DNA of 64,000 nt from positions 2,728,001-2,792,000 of the forward strand of contig OZ244839.1 of assembly GCA_965220825.1 (NCBI GenBank), written 5' to 3'. The translations under genes and the position numbers were made by a program. This document shows positions 59,269 to 64,000 of the stretch, piece by piece. The notes under the pieces were generated by a model. The model had not been told where the DNA came from. It ran no database searches and saw only the letters and a list, made by a program, of their open reading frames with translations. The DNA is from G965220825 sp965220825. Its GTDB lineage: Bacteria; Pseudomonadota; Alphaproteobacteria; UBA828. How positions within the stretch are numbered: position 1 is the first letter of the stretch; each line of letters begins with the position of its first letter.

Positions 59269-59811
59269 TTACAACTTGCCTTTGAGTTGTCCAAGCGCCG
59301 CGAACGGTCGGTTGCCGCTTTCGCCGTCGGTTGCGAAACGGAGCGGCCCGCACGGCGCGTCCCGGTGCCGCGGGTAGGGGTCCAGCGCGAGCGCGAAATG
59401 CTGCGCCGCGAGCTCTCCAAGATCGATGACGTCCGCGGGCAGCGGCTCGAACGGGGGCGCGCCGTCGGCTTCCACCGTGATCTCGCCGGAGGATCCCTCC
59501 TCCGTCGCCGGCGCATAGAAGACGGCGACGGCTTCGTCCACGGCCTGCGGCACGGGTTTCAGCGTTGCGGCGCAGGCTTGTACCGCGCGGCCCCGGACTC
59601 GCCCCGCGACGCGGATCGCACCGGGTGGCGCGTGCATTCGCTCCAGCCTCAACCGCGCGTCGAGCGCATCGAGCGAGAGCAGTCCGAAACGTGCCGCGAG
59701 CGCCGAGCGCTCCGATGCCGAGGCCTCGATCTCCTTCTCGACTCCCGCCTCGCCGATATCGTCGAGCGAGACGATCCGCTGGAATTCCGCGTGAGCCTCA
59801 TCCACCGTCAT
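59269..59811 (-). CDS. DUF177 (YceD-family) protein
   Basis: A 180-residue protein of the YceD/DUF177 family, nearly always next to rpmF; it is linked to rRNA maturation in the literature on the family. Features are the VQACAATLKPVPQAVDE cysteine segment, the DVIDLGELAAQHFALALDPYPRH box in two pieces, and a C-terminal NRPFAALGQLKGKL. GGAGGCCCAC precedes the ATG at 59811. Confidence 0.9.
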   Translation of the reverse strand: MTVDEAHAEFQRIVSLDDIGEAGVEKEIEASASERSALAARFGLLSLDALDARLRLERMHAPPGAIRVAGRVRGRAVQACAATLKPVPQAVDEAVAVFYAPATEEGSSGEITVEADGAPPFEPLPADVIDLGELAAQHFALALDPYPRHRDAPCGPLRFATDGESGNRPFAALGQLKGKL

Positions 59812-59839
59812 GTGGGCCTCCTTGCAGAACGGCGACGCT

Positions 59840-60421
59840 TCACCGGAACGCGGGCGGCGGCAGGAAGCCGGCCTCGCCGCGGAGGATCGCATCGGCCTCC
59901 CGGTTCGCGAGGGCGTCGTCGAGCGCCTCCACGTAGCGGGTGAGCGTCTCCACCCGGTCGTCGGGAGGCGCCTCGCCGCCATAGAGGTTGCGCACGAGCA
60001 CCGCGGCGAGGGCTTCGCGCCGTGCGCTCCCCGGCGCCCGGTTCAGCGCCCGGTCATAGGCCTCGGCGCGGCCGTAAAACGCGCGGGCCATCTGCTTCAC
60101 CCGTTTGCCGACGCGCAGATCGCCCACACCCATTTCGCGCAGGCTTCGGTCCATGTCGTCGAACATGGCATCGAAGAGCGACTGTGCGAGGGCGCGGCCC
60201 GCATCGCCGCATCCGCGCAGCCTGCGCACCAGCAGCGCCGCGTGGAGCACGATCATGTCGAAGCGCCCGTCGAGCGTGTCCGGTACGCCGCCTTCCGCAT
60301 AGAAGGCGCGGGCGCGCGCCTGGCGGACCGCCGCCATGTAGAGCTTGCCGCCCGCCTCCCGCAGGGCGGCGCGTGCCCGCCAGCGCCGCGCGGCGCGGCC
60401 GAAGAAGCTTTCCAGCTTCAC
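59840..60421 (-). CDS. Ubiquinol-cytochrome c chaperone family protein
   Basis: A 193-residue CBP3-like chaperone that helps assemble cytochrome bc1. Family features: FFGRAARRWRARAA, an ALYxA-type helix, DTLDGRFDMIVLHAALLVRRL, LFDAMFDDMDRSLREMGVGDLRVGKRVK in parts, and AFYGRAEAYDRAL. The GTG at 60421 (VKLESFFGR) fits homologue N-termini. It precedes DUF177 on the same strand and is divergent from bamE, the usual arrangement in this class. Confidence 0.9.
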   Translation of the reverse strand: MKLESFFGRAARRWRARAALREAGGKLYMAAVRQARARAFYAEGGVPDTLDGRFDMIVLHAALLVRRLRGCGDAGRALAQSLFDAMFDDMDRSLREMGVGDLRVGKRVKQMARAFYGRAEAYDRALNRAPGSARREALAAVLVRNLYGGEAPPDDRVETLTRYVEALDDALANREADAILRGEAGFLPPPAFR

Positions 60422-60517
60422 CGGGCACCGCCCTTCGGGAGCGCTGGACTCGGCGCGGGGATGGGCGCAGACTGGCGCTGCTTCCACGGCGCAGGCTGCA
60501 TCGTCGGCATCTCATCC

Positions 60518-60991
60518 ATGTCTCCGCCCTCGCGCATCCCGGCGTCCCGGCGCCGCGCTCTCCCGCTCCTCTTGGGTGCTGCGGCGCTCGCGGTGGCGCT
60601 TGGCGCATGTGCGCCGCGCATCGACGTTCGCGGCTACACGGCGGATCCGGACGCGCTGGCCGAGATAGAACCCGGCGTCCAGACCGCCTCCCAGGTCGCC
60701 GCGCTGCTCGGTACGCCCACCGTCGTCTCCACATTCGACGAGCGGCGCTGGTATTACATCATGCGCCGCACCGAGACGACCTCCTTCTATACGCCGGAAC
60801 TCGCCGAACAACAGATCGTCGCGGTCTCCTTCGACGAAGACGACGTGGTGGCGGAGGTGGCGTTCCTGGGCGCCGAGGAAGCGCGGGCGATCCATCCGGT
60901 TTCGGTTGAGAGCCCGGTCCGGGGCCGCGACCTCAGCCTCTTCCAGCAGCTCTTCGGCAATATCGGACGGCCCGCGGCGTCCAACCGCTGA
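60518..60991 (+). CDS. bamE: Outer-membrane assembly lipoprotein BamE (SmpA/OmlA)
   Basis: A 157-residue lipoprotein of the beta-barrel assembly machinery. A basic N-terminus MSPPSRIPASRRRALPL leads to a lipobox VALGAC. The SmpA/OmlA domain has EIEPGVQTASQVAALLGTPT and WYYIMRRTETTSFYTPELAEQ in pieces. The C-terminal tail (SLFQQLFGNIGRPA) is like those of other alphaproteobacterial BamE proteins. Start chosen where the signal peptide begins. Confidence 0.93.
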   Translation: MSPPSRIPASRRRALPLLLGAAALAVALGACAPRIDVRGYTADPDALAEIEPGVQTASQVAALLGTPTVVSTFDERRWYYIMRRTETTSFYTPELAEQQIVAVSFDEDDVVAEVAFLGAEEARAIHPVSVESPVRGRDLSLFQQLFGNIGRPAASNR

Positions 60992-61031
60992 CGCGTCGCC
61001 CCCGGCGGCGGCCGGGGCGCGGCGCATCTCC

Positions 61032-63125
61032 TCAACCGGCGGCGAACTTCGCGATGATCGCAAGCAGCAGGATCGCCACGATATTGGTGATCTTGATCAT
61101 CGGGTTGATCGCCGGGCCCGCGGTATCCTTGTAGGGATCGCCCACCGTGTCGCCGGTCACCGCGGCCTTGTGGCTGTCCGAGCCCTTGCCGCCATGGTTG
61201 CCGTCCTCGATATATTTCTTGGCGTTGTCCCAGGCCCCGCCGCCCGCCGTCATGGCGATGGCGAGGAAGAGCCCCGTCACGATGGTGCCCACCAAAGCGG
61301 CGCCCAGCGCGGAGAAGCCCGCTTCCTGGCCCGCGATCGCCCAGATCACGACATAGAGCAGGATCGGCGCGACGATCGGGAGCAGCGACGGCAGGATCAT
61401 CTCGCGGATGGCGGCCTTGGTGAGAAGGTCCACCGCGCGGCCATATTCGGGCTTGCCGGTGCCGTCCATGATGCCGGCAATCTCGCGGAACTGCCGACGC
61501 ACTTCGAGCACGACCGCGCCCGCCGCCCGGCCTACCGCGAGCATGGCCATGGAGCCGAACAGGAAGGGCAGAAGGCCGCCATAGAAGAGGCCTACGATCA
61601 CGTAGGGGTTGCTGAGGGAGAAGTTGAGCTCGACGCCGGGGAAGTAGCGCGCCACGTCCTCCGTATAGGCGGCGAACAGCACCAGCGCCGCAAGCCCGGC
61701 GGACGCGATGGCATAGCCCTTGGTCACCGCCTTGGTGGTGTTGCCGACCGCATCCAGCGCGTCGGTCGTCTTGCGCACATCCTCGGGCAGTTCTGCCATC
61801 TCGGCGATCCCGCCGGCGTTGTCGGTGACGGGGCCGTAAGCGTCGAGCGCCACCACCATGCCGGCCAGCGCCAGCATGGCGGTCACCGCGACTCCGATGC
61901 CGAACAGGCCGGCCGCGAGATAGGCCAGGATGATGCCGGCGGAGATGATGATCGCAGGCACCGCCGTCGCCTGCATGGAGATTGCAAGCCCGTGGATGAT
62001 GTTGGTGGCGTCGCCCGTGGTGGAGGCCTTGGCGATGCCGCGCACCGGGCGGAACTCGGTGGAGGTGTAATATTCGGTGACCCACACCATGAGGCCCGTC
62101 ACCACGAGTCCGATCAATCCGCAGAGGAAGAGGTCCATGCCGGTGGAGGTCACGCCGCCCACCGTGAACTCGGTGTTCCAGCCGACCACCCAATCGGTAA
62201 TCGGCCAGAAGGCGACGGCCGAGAGCGCGGCGGAGACCAGGAAACCCCGGTAGAGCGCCGGCATGATCTTCTGGCTCTTGCCGAGCCGCACGAAGAACGT
62301 ACCGATCACGGACGCGAGGATGCAGGCGCCGCCGATGGCCAGCGGATAGAACATGAGCGATTGCTGGAGCGGCCCGGTGAAGAACACCGCGGCGAGCAGC
62401 ATGGTGGCAACGATGGTGACTGCGTAGGTCTCGAAGAGGTCCGCCGCCATTCCGGCGCAGTCCCCCACATTGTCGCCCACATTGTCGGCGATGACGGCCG
62501 GGTTGCGCGGGTCGTCCTCGGGGATGCCGGCCTCCACCTTGCCGACGAGGTCGGCGCCCACATCCGCCCCCTTGGTGAAGATGCCGCCGCCGAGACGGGC
62601 GAAGATGGAGATCAGCGAGCCGCCGAAGCCGAGCGCCACCAGCGCTTCGAGCACCGTCTTGGTGTCCACGCCCGCCGCCAGCAGGATCGCGTAGTAGACC
62701 GCGACGCCGAGCAGGCCGAGCCCCACAACCAGCAGGCCGGTGATGGCGCCGGAGCGGAAGGCGACGCTCAGTGCGGGTTTCAGCCCGCCGGTCCGCGCGG
62801 CCTCCGCCGTACGGACATTGGCGCGCACCGAGACATGCATGCCGATATAGCCCGCCGCGCCCGAAAGGATTGCGCCGATGAGGAAGCCGATACCCACCAG
62901 ATAGCCCAGCAGGCCCGTCAGGATGCCGAAGAGGATCAGTCCCACCGCGCCGATGGTGACGTATTGGCGGTTGAGATAGGCCCGCGCGCCCTCTTGGACG
63001 GCACCGGCGATCTCCTGCATGCGTTCGGTGCCCGCGGGCGCGCCGAGCACGGAGCGGGTGGTGTAGAGACCGTAGGCGAGCGCGACGAGGCCCGAGGCCA
63101 CGGCGAACCATAGAACCGATGACAT
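61032..63125 (-). CDS. hppA: Proton-pumping membrane pyrophosphatase, K+-independent type
   Basis: A 697-residue, sixteen-helix enzyme using pyrophosphate hydrolysis to pump protons. Substrate motifs GGGIFTKGADVGADLVGKVE and IADNVGDNVGDCAGMAADL in parts, and GDTVGDPYKDTAGPAINP, are intact. At the site that sets K+ dependence the sequence reads GNTTKAVTKGYA, with Lys in place of the Ala of K+-dependent forms, as in the Rhodospirillum enzyme. No neighbouring partner gene is needed. Confidence 0.97.
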   Translation of the reverse strand: MSSVLWFAVASGLVALAYGLYTTRSVLGAPAGTERMQEIAGAVQEGARAYLNRQYVTIGAVGLILFGILTGLLGYLVGIGFLIGAILSGAAGYIGMHVSVRANVRTAEAARTGGLKPALSVAFRSGAITGLLVVGLGLLGVAVYYAILLAAGVDTKTVLEALVALGFGGSLISIFARLGGGIFTKGADVGADLVGKVEAGIPEDDPRNPAVIADNVGDNVGDCAGMAADLFETYAVTIVATMLLAAVFFTGPLQQSLMFYPLAIGGACILASVIGTFFVRLGKSQKIMPALYRGFLVSAALSAVAFWPITDWVVGWNTEFTVGGVTSTGMDLFLCGLIGLVVTGLMVWVTEYYTSTEFRPVRGIAKASTTGDATNIIHGLAISMQATAVPAIIISAGIILAYLAAGLFGIGVAVTAMLALAGMVVALDAYGPVTDNAGGIAEMAELPEDVRKTTDALDAVGNTTKAVTKGYAIASAGLAALVLFAAYTEDVARYFPGVELNFSLSNPYVIVGLFYGGLLPFLFGSMAMLAVGRAAGAVVLEVRRQFREIAGIMDGTGKPEYGRAVDLLTKAAIREMILPSLLPIVAPILLYVVIWAIAGQEAGFSALGAALVGTIVTGLFLAIAMTAGGGAWDNAKKYIEDGNHGGKGSDSHKAAVTGDTVGDPYKDTAGPAINPMIKITNIVAILLLAIIAKFAAG

Positions 63126-63276
63126 GGCGGAATCCTCTCGGAACGGGGAAGAGCGCCGGGGCCCCGCGAGCGCGCTGCGGCGGGCCGGGCCCGGCGTCGG
63201 CGCGGGAAAATGGCAGAACCGCGCGACGAACGCAACCGGTGCGCCGGATGCACTGGGGTGTCTTGAGGGCGGCGCG

Positions 63277-63306
63277 TTGTCGGGGGATGGCGGCGTGACC
63301 TAAGAT
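63277..63306 (+). promoter_or_regulatory. Possible promoter for the dehydrogenase gene at 63333
   Basis: TTGTCG (63277-63282) and TAAGAT (63301-63306) with an 18-base spacer, 26 bases before the start codon. GGAGGAGAGGG is the ribosome site. Confidence 0.35.
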
Positions 63307-63332
63307 GGCGCGCGCTGACGGAGGAGAGGGCG

Positions 63333-64000
63333 ATGACAGGCGGCGACGGTACCAGCGTGGCGTTTCTCGGGCTGGGGGTCATGGGCTTTCCGATGGCGGG
63401 GCATCTCGCGCGCGCAGGCCACCGGGTCGCCGTCTACAACCGCACCGCCGCCCGGGCGGAGGCCTGGACCGATTCCCATGGCGGACGCACCGCCGCCACG
63501 CCGGCGGAGGCCGCGAAGGGGGCGGAGATGGTGTTCGCCTGCGTCGGTGCCGACGACGACCTCCGCGCGGTGGTCTATGGCGCCGACGGTGCGCTCGCCG
63601 GCATGGAGTCGGGCGCGCTCTTCATCGACCACACCACCGATTCCGCGGACGTTGCACGCGAGGTCCACGCAGCGGCGGCCGAGCGCGGGGTCGGTTTCCT
63701 CGATGCACCGGTCTCGGGCGGGCAGGCCGGCGCGGAGAACGGCGTGCTTACCGTGATGGTGGGCGGCGGCGCGGCGGAGTTCGCCCGCGCGCAGCCCGTG
63801 ATCGACTCCTACGCCCGCAACGTCACCCATATGGGCCCGGTGGGGAACGGCCAGCTCACCAAGATGGTCAACCAGATCTGTATCGCGGGCGTCGTGCAGG
63901 GTCTGGCGGAGGCGCTCAACTTCGCCCAGCGCGCAGGCCTCGACGGCGAGACCGTGCTGGCGACCATCTCCAAGGGCGCCGCGCAGTCCTGGCAGATGGA
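63333..64000 (+). CDS. NAD(P)-dependent dehydrogenase, 3-hydroxyisobutyrate/tartronate-semialdehyde family; 3' end outside the window
   Basis: The first 222 codons of a beta-hydroxyacid dehydrogenase. The nucleotide loop is VAFLGLGVMGFPMAGHLARAG, the substrate motif is FLDAPVSGGQAGAENG, and the catalytic Lys is in GNGQLTKMVNQI. The frame runs past the window edge. GGAGGAGAGGG precedes the ATG. The substrate class (3-hydroxyisobutyrate, tartronate semialdehyde, glyoxylate) cannot be decided. Confidence 0.93.
   Translation, partial: MTGGDGTSVAFLGLGVMGFPMAGHLARAGHRVAVYNRTAARAEAWTDSHGGRTAATPAEAAKGAEMVFACVGADDDLRAVVYGADGALAGMESGALFIDHTTDSADVAREVHAAAAERGVGFLDAPVSGGQAGAENGVLTVMVGGGAAEFARAQPVIDSYARNVTHMGPVGNGQLTKMVNQICIAGVVQGLAEALNFAQRAGLDGETVLATISKGAAQSWQM

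Noticed and set aside
60906..63113. A 735-codon open frame opposite hppA
   Set aside because: Shadow of the pyrophosphatase gene. The translation is rich in His, Gln, Asp and Arg with no hydrophobic core.
1..64000. tRNA and rRNA genes
   Set aside because: The intergenic gaps were read for cloverleaf arms and conserved TTCGA-type loops. None gave a credible tRNA, and no rRNA segments were recognised.

Overview
The window is GC-rich, densely coding DNA, most likely from a free-living alphaproteobacterium of the Rhodospirillales type. The evidence is gene content and order: a divergent purD/xseA pair; a ubiquinol-cytochrome c chaperone–DUF177–rpmF–plsX–fabH block with a divergent bamE lipoprotein gene; a K+-independent proton-pumping pyrophosphatase; a SoeABC-type sulfite dehydrogenase; and many ABC importers for organic nitrogen and sugars. 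No rRNA, tRNA, CRISPR array, transposase or prophage gene was found. Genus-level placement is inference.

Layout. 1-646: start of an acyl-CoA synthetase gene that leaves the window. 0.8-4.3 kb: an iron(III) importer (binding protein and double permease, no ATPase here) and an unknown 197-aa gene; both have Fur-like boxes. 4.4-7.3 kb: purD and xseA, divergent. 7.4-12.7 kb: an AT-rich promoter with two palindromes and a 1752-aa VCBS/cadherin-repeat protein with a C-terminal beta-barrel. 12.7-13.9 kb: a lone lptF. 14.0-18.9 kb: a ribose-type ABC importer whose two permeases are fused into one protein. 19.1-31.4 kb: a same-strand array of ten clear genes (PxpB-like, PxpC-like, MFS, EamA, M20 carbamoyl-amidohydrolase, SoeA, SoeB, SoeC, PuuE-like cyclic amidohydrolase, D-2-hydroxyacid dehydrogenase), which looks like a pathway opening cyclic or carbamoylated nitrogen compounds and disposing of sulfite.

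31.4-41.7 kb: a 46-codon ABC-permease remnant, then a segment bordered by two same-orientation copies of a ~226-bp palindromic intergenic repeat. It carries a dienelactone-hydrolase-like lipoprotein, an SDR, an oligopeptide-type ABC importer with a permease-ATPase fusion and a probably asymmetric ATPase pair, a Gfo/Idh/MocA oxidoreductase and a nickel/cobalt transporter. 41.7-48.6 kb: hydantoinase/oxoprolinase subunits (HyuB, HyuA), an iron-dependent alcohol dehydrogenase and two SDRs. 48.7-51.7 kb: a TPR-2-oxoglutarate oxygenase fusion overlapping an acyl-CoA ligase gene. 51.8-56.8 kb: xthA and a urea/amide-type ABC importer without its second ATPase. 56.9-63.1 kb: housekeeping lipid, ribosome, envelope and energy genes (fabH, plsX, rpmF, DUF177, UQCRC chaperone, bamE, hppA). 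63.3 kb to the end: start of a 3-hydroxyisobutyrate-dehydrogenase-family gene.

The recurring theme is uptake and hydrolysis of organic nitrogen (urea/amides, hydantoin- or oxoproline-like rings, ureides, peptides) inside a conserved chromosomal background. The less ordinary items are the asymmetric oligopeptide transporter, the palindromic repeat pair, the Fur-box gene of unknown function, the TPR-oxygenase/ligase pair and the large repeat-barrel protein.
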